A DNA stretch of 40,115 nt, taken from assembly GCA_002451015.1 (NCBI GenBank), contig DKBB01000264.1:1-40115 (forward strand), written 5' to 3'. The notes beneath the pieces were generated by a model. That model ran no database searches and was not told the origin of the DNA. It saw nothing but the letters and a program-made list of their open reading frames with translations. The stretch comes from Acidobacteria bacterium UBA6911. Lineage in GTDB: Bacteria > Acidobacteriota > UBA6911. Every line of letters begins with the position of its first letter. Positions within the stretch are counted from its first letter, which is position 1. Shown here piece after piece: positions 34,164 to 40,115 of the stretch. The position numbers and the translations under genes were made by a program.

Positions 34164-34799
34164 ATGTATTTTACAATTCCAAACGGATCTTTCGAACTTG
34201 AGTCGCATTTACGCGAACCTGAAGATGTACCCGAAGGAGCGGTGATACTATGTCATCCCCATCCCGTTTACGGTGGGACCATGAATAACAGGGTCATTTA
34301 CCGGGCTGCTAAAGCTGCTGCAAAAGCCGGATTTGCCGCCCTCCGCTTTAATTTCCGGGGTGTCGGAAAAAGCACCGGTCATTATGATCAGGGATTGGGA
34401 GAGAAGGAGGATGTTGCTGCAGCCATAGACTGGGTCGAGGACAGATTCCCTGGAAAGCCGCTCGCCGTACTGGGGTATTCCTTTGGAGCCTGGGTGGGAT
34501 TGCAGGTTGGATGTCTGGATCCGCGCATCCGGGCAATAGTAGGGATCGGATTGCCGCTAGATATGTACAATTTCGAATTTCTGCTCGATTTTCAGAATCC
34601 TTCGCTCTATATCGTTGGAAACCGGGATGAGTTCTGCTCGCCAATGAACCTGGAGAACCTGATACGCAGGCTACCGTTTGCCTCAAGGGTGCATCGCGTT
34701 CAGGGTGCGGATCATTTCTTTTCCGAACAGGTCGAGGAAGTGGAAAGATTAATCGAACAGTTTTTTCGGGGACTGCTCCCCGATCAGGCCATGCCATGA
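34164..34799 (+). CDS. Alpha/beta hydrolase (dienelactone-hydrolase/CocE-like small family)
   Basis: The 211-aa product is a cytoplasmic alpha/beta hydrolase. It carries CHPHPVYGGTMNNRV and RFNFRGVGKSTG near the N-terminus, the nucleophile Ser in GYSFGAWVG, the acid in VGNRDEFCSP and the His in GADHFFSEQ. This layout fits the small bacterial family with the HPHP-x-GG signature, whose substrate is unknown. The start is taken as ATG 34164 with TTAGG upstream; a TTG at 34137 in frame is possible. The stop overlaps the start of the next gene by 4 bases (ATGA), so the two are coupled. Confidence 0.88.
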   Translation: MYFTIPNGSFELESHLREPEDVPEGAVILCHPHPVYGGTMNNRVIYRAAKAAAKAGFAALRFNFRGVGKSTGHYDQGLGEKEDVAAAIDWVEDRFPGKPLAVLGYSFGAWVGLQVGCLDPRIRAIVGIGLPLDMYNFEFLLDFQNPSLYIVGNRDEFCSPMNLENLIRRLPFASRVHRVQGADHFFSEQVEEVERLIEQFFRGLLPDQAMP

Positions 34800-35956
34800 A
34801 AAAAGTCTTATTAGTGACCATTCTGCTGATTGCATCCGGATACGCACAAACTATGGATGAGGACCCTTTCACAAAAGAGGAGCCTTACTTCGAACAGGTA
34901 AGCGAACATTGTTATTTGCTACATATAGAAGATAGTGGAGAAAATATTGCTGTAGTGGTTACGGAACAGGGCACTCTGTTATTCGATCCGCCTCCGGAGC
35001 CGGACCTGTCCACTCTTATAGAATCTTTGAAGGACCTGAGCGGCGGACCGGTACGGTGGATGATAAATACCGGAAATTATTTCCTGCAAACAGCCGGTGT
35101 CGAATACTTTTCCCGCCGGGGAGCCGTTTTGTTGGCGGGATTCCGCCAATACGCCCAGAAGGCGAACGGCGAGACGCCTGCCCCGGAACCGGTTGCCGAA
35201 ACCGGACCGGGCATTTACGAGGATTCGGATGCGGTCGCCATTCCCTTATCCGGTTGGACCGAAAGCGGACAGGCATACCCCGATAGTGTTCAGAGGGAAT
35301 TCTATGATTTTCCGCGATTCGTTTTTAAGCGCCAGATGTACCTGTATCCGGAAAACCTGGAGATTCAGATCTCGGCATTGCAGCACGAGGCCAGAACAGA
35401 AGCCGATATGTTTGCATATGTTCCGGCTGAAAAGGTCCTATTTACTGGAAGACTCTTCGAGCCTTCCTACTATCCCGATATTGATGTGTTGGCGGGAGGT
35501 AGCGCGCTCAAATGGATCGACGCCCTGGAACAGGTCATCGATTCCGTTCCCCTGCTGATATCGGCGATTCCTGCGGAGGAACCGGAAGAGGAGGAAGAAG
35601 GTGAAGAACATGCGGGAGAAATAGCAGAAGAGGAGAAAACGGGGCAATTGGCAGAGGGTGAACCTGAGGGGAATGCCTTACCGGAGGAAGAGGAAGAGAT
35701 TGCCCTGGAGGAGATGATCATGGTGATTTCAGCCAGGGGTGCAGTATCCAATCTGCAGATGATGAAGGATCTGTTGGATACTGCCAGGAACCTCCGGAAA
35801 GGAATTACAAGGGCTGTTAAAGCTGGGAAACCCTGCGAGAAATACCTGGATTCACCCGATTCCTACCTCTATCAAACCTATGGAAATTTCTATCCATACG
35901 CCACACAGCTCTGCAAAGAACTGTCGGCAAATAAAGAAGACAGTAAGTCAAAGTAG
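34796..35956 (+). CDS. Secreted metallo-beta-lactamase-fold protein lacking the metal site
   Basis: The 386-aa product has a signal peptide (1-18, ending GYAQ) and an MBL-like core. Segment GTLLFDPPPEPDLSTLIESL aligns with the usual start of the fold. WMINTGNYFLQTAG (residues 88-101) sits where INTHxHxDHxxG is expected, with Gly93, Tyr95, Leu97 and Gln98 replacing the ligands. ARTEADMFAYVP has Arg200 for the third His, and LFTGRLF has Arg for Asp. An acidic insert (260-305, mostly Glu) replaces the last His region. I infer a non-hydrolytic, exported pseudoenzyme. The gene is coupled to the hydrolase gene. Its stop TAG is the first codon of a palindromic repeat. Confidence 0.82.
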   Translation: MKKVLLVTILLIASGYAQTMDEDPFTKEEPYFEQVSEHCYLLHIEDSGENIAVVVTEQGTLLFDPPPEPDLSTLIESLKDLSGGPVRWMINTGNYFLQTAGVEYFSRRGAVLLAGFRQYAQKANGETPAPEPVAETGPGIYEDSDAVAIPLSGWTESGQAYPDSVQREFYDFPRFVFKRQMYLYPENLEIQISALQHEARTEADMFAYVPAEKVLFTGRLFEPSYYPDIDVLAGGSALKWIDALEQVIDSVPLLISAIPAEEPEEEEEGEEHAGEIAEEEKTGQLAEGEPEGNALPEEEEEIALEEMIMVISARGAVSNLQMMKDLLDTARNLRKGITRAVKAGKPCEKYLDSPDSYLYQTYGNFYPYATQLCKELSANKEDSKSK

Positions 35957-35980
35957 GGGCGAACACAAGGTTCGCCCTTT
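35954..35980 (+). terminator. GGGGCGAAC-family palindrome acting as terminator
   Basis: A perfect 8-bp stem GGGCGAAC/GTTCGCCC with loop ACAAG (35957-35977) is followed by TTTT. Its leading TAG is the stop codon of the metallo-beta-lactamase-like gene. It is the best-formed copy of the family. Confidence 0.65.
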
Positions 35981-36087
35981 TCACGAGCCCCTGGACGGGT
36001 CGGATTCCAATGTAATGTCAGGGAATAATGGATGACCGCGCGGTCATCGGGAACGTGACTCAAAATCTTTCTACCGATTGTCTTTTT

Positions 36088-36840
36088 TCAAGCTTTCATC
36101 TCCGCTACCACCGGCGCGTGATCGCTGGTTCCCAGCTGTGTTAATACTTTACATTCGGAAATGCGATCGACGAGGGATATGCTCGCAAGTATGTAATCCA
36201 GCCGCCAGCCGATATTTTTCTGGCGCATCTGGCGCCAGGGCGGCCACCAGGTATATAGACGATCGTTGTCGGGGTCCAGCTTTCTTCCTATATCGATCAA
36301 CCCGCCTTCGGACAGTAAAAATTCATAGAGCTCCCGCTCGTCGGGACGCTGGCCGATGGCATTCGGTTTCCTTTCATTCGGGTGCACATCCCGGTCTGTC
36401 CGGGTGACGTTCATATCCCCGCATAGAATCAGGTCCAGGCCACGATGACGGCACTCGGTTGCGTAACGCTGCATTGCATCAAGAAAATGCAGTTTGACTT
36501 CATAATCCTTGCCGCCGTTCGGTACGTACACCGATCCTATTATGAGATTGTCTACCCGCGCGGTGACGATCCTGGTCTCGAAGTCAAATCCAGGGTGGCT
36601 GTAAATGGGTGCATCCTGGAACAGTTCCTTTCGGATCAGCAAGCCAACTCCGGAATAGGCTCTCTCCCCATGCCAGTAACACCAGTATCCTTCCATTTCG
36701 GAAAGAGTGGCAGGCACCTGTTCACGCGCCGCCTTCAGTTCCTGCAGGCACAGGATATCGGGCCTTTCCTGCTCGATCCAGTCCAGGACTTGCTGTTGCC
36801 GGGCACGGATGCCGTTGACATTCCAGGTCGCTATTTTCAT
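36088..36840 (-). CDS. xth: Exodeoxyribonuclease III
   Basis: Exonuclease III removes 3' nucleotides from duplex DNA and cuts at abasic sites in base excision repair. The 250-aa protein has all family blocks: KIATWNVNGIRARQQQVLDW with Asn7, LCLQELKA with the metal Glu, YSGVGLLIRK, CGDMNVTRTDRDVHP with the Asp/Asn pair, WRLDYIL, and the catalytic TSDHAPVVAE at the C-terminus. Length is normal. The gene is downstream of alr on the same strand, 154 bases away; a TATAAT-like box at about 36940 may be its own promoter. Confidence 0.96.
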   Translation of the reverse strand: MKIATWNVNGIRARQQQVLDWIEQERPDILCLQELKAAREQVPATLSEMEGYWCYWHGERAYSGVGLLIRKELFQDAPIYSHPGFDFETRIVTARVDNLIIGSVYVPNGGKDYEVKLHFLDAMQRYATECRHRGLDLILCGDMNVTRTDRDVHPNERKPNAIGQRPDERELYEFLLSEGGLIDIGRKLDPDNDRLYTWWPPWRQMRQKNIGWRLDYILASISLVDRISECKVLTQLGTSDHAPVVAEMKA

Positions 36841-36994
36841 GATTCCACCACGGGCTTCTGCACAGTAAGAATTTTTTTAACCACGGCCAATAAGCGAACG
36901 GTCATATCTGGCTGATGCTTTTTTCCAGGCTATTTATTATAGGGGATTGACTTTTGTTGTTCCAGCATCGCATCCAGATTTTAACCGGAAACGC

Positions 36995-38224
36995 TTATAC
37001 GTAAATCCTCGGTACGCGCGCAGCGATCCCGCACAGGATTTCATAAGGAATCGTTCCAAGGGTTTCCGCCCATGTATCTGCGGTGACGCTGCACTTGTCG
37101 CCGGATCCCAGCAGCAAAACCTCGTCTCCCTCATGAACATCCGGCCGGTCGGTCAGATCGATCGTAATCATATCCATGGAAACTGCCCCGATCACTTCCG
37201 CCCACCGGTCCCGGATGATCACCCTGCATTTGCCGGACAGCCTGCGGGGAAAGCCGTCGGCGTATCCGATGGGCAACGTAGCGTAAAGGGTCGTCCGGTT
37301 CGCGGTAAATCTTCTGTTGTAGCCGACCGATTCGCCCGGAAGGACTTGACGAACGGGCCCGACCTTTGTCTTGAGAGAAAGGATAGGGCGGAGTTTCACC
37401 GGGGATCTGTTCCTGTCGGGAGGATACCCGTAGAGTGCGATTCCGGTCCGTGATCCCCATTGCCTTAACGTTTCATGGTAGAGATGGCCGGCACTGTTTG
37501 CGAAATGAATTTCTCCCGGGTCGAGGCCGGCTTTATAAAATTCGTCCAGGGCGTGCTCGAAACGGCGTTTCTGTTCGACAGTATACGCAGGGTCCAGTTC
37601 ATCAGCGCTGGACAGGTGTGAGAAAACGCCTCGCAGGGATATATGTTTCGACCGTTGCAGAGAGTTCAGGAACGGTGCTAAAGAATCCCATCGAATTCCC
37701 AGGCGACCCATGCCTGTGTCCACCTTGATATGCACGGGAGCGGAAACAGCCTTGTTGCCGGCCGCAATATTGAGGCTTTCGAGATTTTCGCTGCGATCCA
37801 CTGCGAGTATGAGACGATGCTCTATGGCCAGGGATTCCTGTCCCTGCCATGTTGTTGCCATAACCAGAATGTCTTGAGTGATGCCGGCCCTGCGCAGTGC
37901 GACACTCTCTTCAACCGTTCCGACCGAGAGCAGCTTGGCACCGGCTTCCACCAGTGTACGCGCCACCTCTGCAACGCCATGACCGTAAGCGTCAGCTTTT
38001 ATGACGGGAATGACTCTCGGGTACGGAATGGACGAATTCGGCTTGCCTTTGGAATCTGCAGGGGCATGAAGGGAACAGAGTGCCAGGTAATTTTCTCTTA
38101 GGGCACGAAGATCAACTTCGGCCCATGTCTGTCTACCAGACTGCGGACTGCAGTCTGCAGTCTGCAGGGAAGAGTCGAAAGAATTGTCTTGAGTCAAATT
38201 CTCGTTGTCTGTGTGATGGCCCAT
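36995..38224 (-). CDS. alr: Alanine racemase with repeat-derived N-terminal extension
   Basis: Alr makes D-alanine for peptidoglycan. The core begins at TWAEVDLRALRENY and has the PLP lysine in VIKADAYGHG, HIKVDTGMGRLG, the catalytic Tyr in ESVGYNRRF, and AVSMDMITIDL. From ATG 38224 the protein is 409 aa, with about 31 residues before the conserved core. Part of this extension (LQTADCSPQSG) is encoded by a CTGCAGT-type heptamer array at 38133-38167. A TTG at 38275 would add 17 residues and overlap dnaB. The ribosome site is weak (GGAA). The order rplI-dnaB-alr is common and suggests co-transcription. Confidence 0.93.
   Translation of the reverse strand: MGHHTDNENLTQDNSFDSSLQTADCSPQSGRQTWAEVDLRALRENYLALCSLHAPADSKGKPNSSIPYPRVIPVIKADAYGHGVAEVARTLVEAGAKLLSVGTVEESVALRRAGITQDILVMATTWQGQESLAIEHRLILAVDRSENLESLNIAAGNKAVSAPVHIKVDTGMGRLGIRWDSLAPFLNSLQRSKHISLRGVFSHLSSADELDPAYTVEQKRRFEHALDEFYKAGLDPGEIHFANSAGHLYHETLRQWGSRTGIALYGYPPDRNRSPVKLRPILSLKTKVGPVRQVLPGESVGYNRRFTANRTTLYATLPIGYADGFPRRLSGKCRVIIRDRWAEVIGAVSMDMITIDLTDRPDVHEGDEVLLLGSGDKCSVTADTWAETLGTIPYEILCGIAARVPRIYV
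38133..38167 (-). repeat. Heptamer array (CTGCAGT type) inside alr
   Basis: On the plus strand units ACTGCGG, ACTGCAG and two TCTGCAG run in phase after a decayed unit. The array is translated as part of the non-conserved alr N-terminus. Confidence 0.6.
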
Positions 38225-38261
38225 TAATTTCCGACGACTATTCGTCCCCGGTTCCTGTTGG

Positions 38262-38275
38262 GTTTTAATCTTCAA
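38262..38275 (-). repeat. Heptamer array (TTGAAGA type) at the dnaB stop
   Basis: On the minus strand TTGAAGA is followed by TTAAAAC. The dnaB stop TGA (38274-38272) lies in the first unit, in the short gap before alr. Confidence 0.5.
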
Positions 38276-39618
38276 TCAGTCTCTTGATACAGGCTGTCGA
38301 AACGGGTGAACTGTTTGCTGAATGCAAGCTGAATGGATCCTACGGGACCATTTCTCTGTTTGCCTATGATCAGGTCGGCCAGTCCGCTGTTTTCTTCGGT
38401 GGAGTGTACCATCTCTTCCCGGTAAATGAACATGACGACATCGGCATCCTGTTCGATGGACCCGGATTCCCTCAAGTCGGAAAGTTGAGGCTTCCTGTGT
38501 TCTCCCGTTCTCGATTCGATAGCACGGCTGAGCTGAGAGACGGCAATAACAGGAATATCCAGTTCTTTGGCGATTCCCTTCAGTCCTCTGGAAATCTGCG
38601 AGATCTCCTGGGTCCTGTTTTCATAGCGCGGTCCCGATCCCGACATCAACTGAAGATAATCCACAATAATGAGGTCCAGGCCATGTTCCATGCTGAGCCG
38701 GCGTGATTTTGATCGCAGTTCGGAGACTGTGACGCTGGCCGTATCATCGATAAATATTTTTGTTTCGGACAGATCTCCGGAAGCGCGGCTAAGATTGTTC
38801 CAGTCTTCCTTGCTTAAAAATCCGGTGTTGATTCTATGGGCATCGATGCGGGCTTCGCTGCAGAGAAGTCTTTTAACCAGTTGCTCCTTGCTCATTTCGA
38901 GGCTGAAGATCCCGACGGTCTTGCGCTTTCTGATGGCGACATGTTCCGCAATGTTGAGGCAGAAACTGGTCTTTCCAAGACCGGGCCGTGCAGCGACAAT
39001 AATCAGGTCGGATCGATGCAATCCCGCCAACATGCGATCTAGATCGGCAAATCCCGTTTCCAGTCCTGTGACAGGGATTTTTCTATTGGATAATTCCTCG
39101 ATTTCTTTGAAAACGTCACTGACTATGGGCACAATTGGAGTAAAGCCCGTGCGAAACTGCTGGTTGGCGATGTCAAATACTACTCTTTCAACATCCTGCA
39201 ATATTTCTACCGCCGGGTCCTCGTCCTGATAGCTGCGCGCCATCGTTTCGTTGGCGATGTGGATCAGACGGCGAAGGGTGGACTTCTCTTTTACTATCTG
39301 GGCGTAGTACTCGATATTCATGACCCTGGGAAGGCCGTCGGTAAGACCGGCGAGATAGGCGGCACCTCCAACGCTTTCGAGTTCGTTGGCACGCTGGAGT
39401 TCTTCCTTGAGCGTTACCAGGTCGATAGGTCTGGAGTTGTTCATGAGCTGGATCATCTTCTCGAAAATACGCCGGTGACTGTCAAGGTAGAAGTCCTGGG
39501 ACCGGAGGTTTTCGAAAACGGCAATAGAGGCGCTGTCGTCGAGGAGAACGGCTCCCAAAATGGAGCGTTCCGCTTCCAGGTTGTTCGGAAGAATTTTTTC
39601 CAGGCTTATATCGGCCAT
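38272..39618 (-). CDS. dnaB: Replicative DNA helicase DnaB
   Basis: DnaB is the hexameric 5'-3' helicase that opens the replication fork. The 448-aa protein has the N-terminal domain (NNLEAERSILGAVLLDD), a linker near residue 180 (TGLETGFADLDRML), Walker A in ARPGLGKTSF, Walker B in LIIVDYLQLM, and the C-terminal QLSRAIESR and GPVGSIQLAF segments. There is no intein. The start ATG has no strong ribosome site. It lies 95 bases downstream of rplI, the normal order. DciA (18079-18369) is the candidate loader in this genome. Confidence 0.97.
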   Translation of the reverse strand: MADISLEKILPNNLEAERSILGAVLLDDSASIAVFENLRSQDFYLDSHRRIFEKMIQLMNNSRPIDLVTLKEELQRANELESVGGAAYLAGLTDGLPRVMNIEYYAQIVKEKSTLRRLIHIANETMARSYQDEDPAVEILQDVERVVFDIANQQFRTGFTPIVPIVSDVFKEIEELSNRKIPVTGLETGFADLDRMLAGLHRSDLIIVAARPGLGKTSFCLNIAEHVAIRKRKTVGIFSLEMSKEQLVKRLLCSEARIDAHRINTGFLSKEDWNNLSRASGDLSETKIFIDDTASVTVSELRSKSRRLSMEHGLDLIIVDYLQLMSGSGPRYENRTQEISQISRGLKGIAKELDIPVIAVSQLSRAIESRTGEHRKPQLSDLRESGSIEQDADVVMFIYREEMVHSTEENSGLADLIIGKQRNGPVGSIQLAFSKQFTRFDSLYQETD

Positions 39619-39713
39619 TTCAAATGACGGGTCATGAACGTGAATTTAGATAAAATGTACGATGGGTGATGCATCCATTAAATCTCAATGGGGCCGCACC
39701 CGTTATTCGTATT

Positions 39714-40115
39714 TTAAGAAGCGTCTTCGGATTCTTTTTCAGGTTCGGTCTCAGGTTCATTTTCCGATTCTACGATGACTTTTATGGGCACTGAGACTTC
39801 ACGGTGCAGACGGATTGATACCTGGTATTCGCCAACCGATTTGATGGGCTCATCCAGCTGGATTTTGCGCTTGTCTATGTCGACTTTATGGGCGACCAGG
39901 AATTCCGCGATATCCATCGCGGTAACGGATCCGTATAACGAACCGCCTTCTCCGGTTTTGCGCTTGATCGTAGGCGAAAGTTTCACAATGTCCTTGGCCA
40001 GAATGGTTGCGGCTTCCTTTTCACGGAAGTCCCGCCTTGCATGCGCACGCCTTTCCTGCTCAACGATTTTAACGTTGCCGGGTGTTGCTTCCGTCGCAAT
40101 ATTTCGGGGAATCAG
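39714..40115 (-). CDS. rplI: 50S ribosomal protein L9 (5' end outside window)
   Basis: The frame is open from the right edge, so the first 20 to 30 residues are missing and 133 are visible. It begins LIPRNIATEATPGNV, the conserved end of the L9 N-terminal domain. It continues through the long connecting helix (EQERRAHARRDFREKEAA) and the C-terminal rRNA-binding domain (LYGSVTAMDIAEFLV, VDIDKRKIQLDEPIKSVG). The last 15 or so residues are very acidic (ESENEPETEPEKESED), an unusual tail for L9. The rpsF and rpsR genes would be expected just outside the window. Confidence 0.95.
   Translation of the reverse strand: MIPRNIATEATPGNVKIVEQERRAHARRDFREKEAATILAKDIVKLSPTIKRKTGEGGSLYGSVTAMDIAEFLVAHKVDIDKRKIQLDEPIKSVGEYQVSIRLHREVSVPIKVIVESENEPETEPEKESEDAS

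Overview
The window reads as a chromosomal segment of a Gram-negative, respiring bacterium. Supporting genes are a Tat-exported iron-sulfur protein, cytochrome bd oxidase, a large Oar/TonB-receptor-like outer-membrane protein, and housekeeping genes in conventional order (rplI-dnaB-alr). The mix of an Oar-like barrel with a carboxypeptidase-regulatory domain, very long Kelch-repeat secreted proteins, GTP-type PEPCK and decayed A2M-like sequence suggests an Acidobacteriota-like lineage. That is an inference from gene content, not a phylogenetic result. No phage, integrase, transposase or CRISPR array was seen.

Layout. 1-513 (-): start of a Tat-type 2Fe-2S protein with a zinc-finger-like insert, running off the left edge. 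955-1140 (-): tiny hypothetical. 1568-4048 (+): cydAB, then tRNA-Cys. 4260-6451 (-): frameshifted A2M-like remnant, an SSS symporter and a 53-residue membrane protein just upstream of it. 6604-8236 (+): tlyA-nadK. 8570-12843 (-): maf and the Oar-like outer-membrane protein. 13426-18369 (+): giant Kelch/propeller protein directly followed by a DciA/DUF721 gene. 18441-20491: divergent zinc-ribbon and SPFH-GYF genes. 20854-21603 (+): ThiF/MoeB-like E1 enzyme, then a 220-bp element with 17-bp terminal inverted repeats. 22013-25236 (-): aminotransferase and a tandem malate dehydrogenase pair whose first member looks catalytically dead. 25856-29120 (+): pckG and a second aminotransferase. 29286-32817 (+): extended NDK-like protein, GT39 glycosyltransferase, polyprenol-phosphate mannosyltransferase-like GT2. 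32870-33910 (-): URO-D-family protein. 34164-35956 (+): hydrolase coupled to a metal-site-less metallo-beta-lactamase-fold protein. 36088-40115 (-): xth, alr, dnaB, rplI (partial).

How the genes fit together. Malate dehydrogenase, PEPCK and two aminotransferases form a C4/C3 node (malate-oxaloacetate-PEP-amino acids) spread over about 7 kb. The NDK-like protein, GT39 and GT2 genes suggest lipid-linked sugar transfer to the cell envelope. DnaB and a DciA-like loader candidate are both present but about 20 kb apart.

The most unusual signal is not a gene. Gaps, gene ends and even coding sequence carry short degenerate tandem arrays with a strict 7-base period (TTGAAGA, TCTAAGG, AGGAGCC and CTGCAGT types) plus an 8-base type (TGTGAACG). 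They resemble the heptanucleotide STRR repeats known from cyanobacteria. Several supply the stop codon of the neighbouring gene, and one inverted pair forms the apparent pckG terminator. A separate palindromic family (core GGGGCGAAC) also sits at gene ends.
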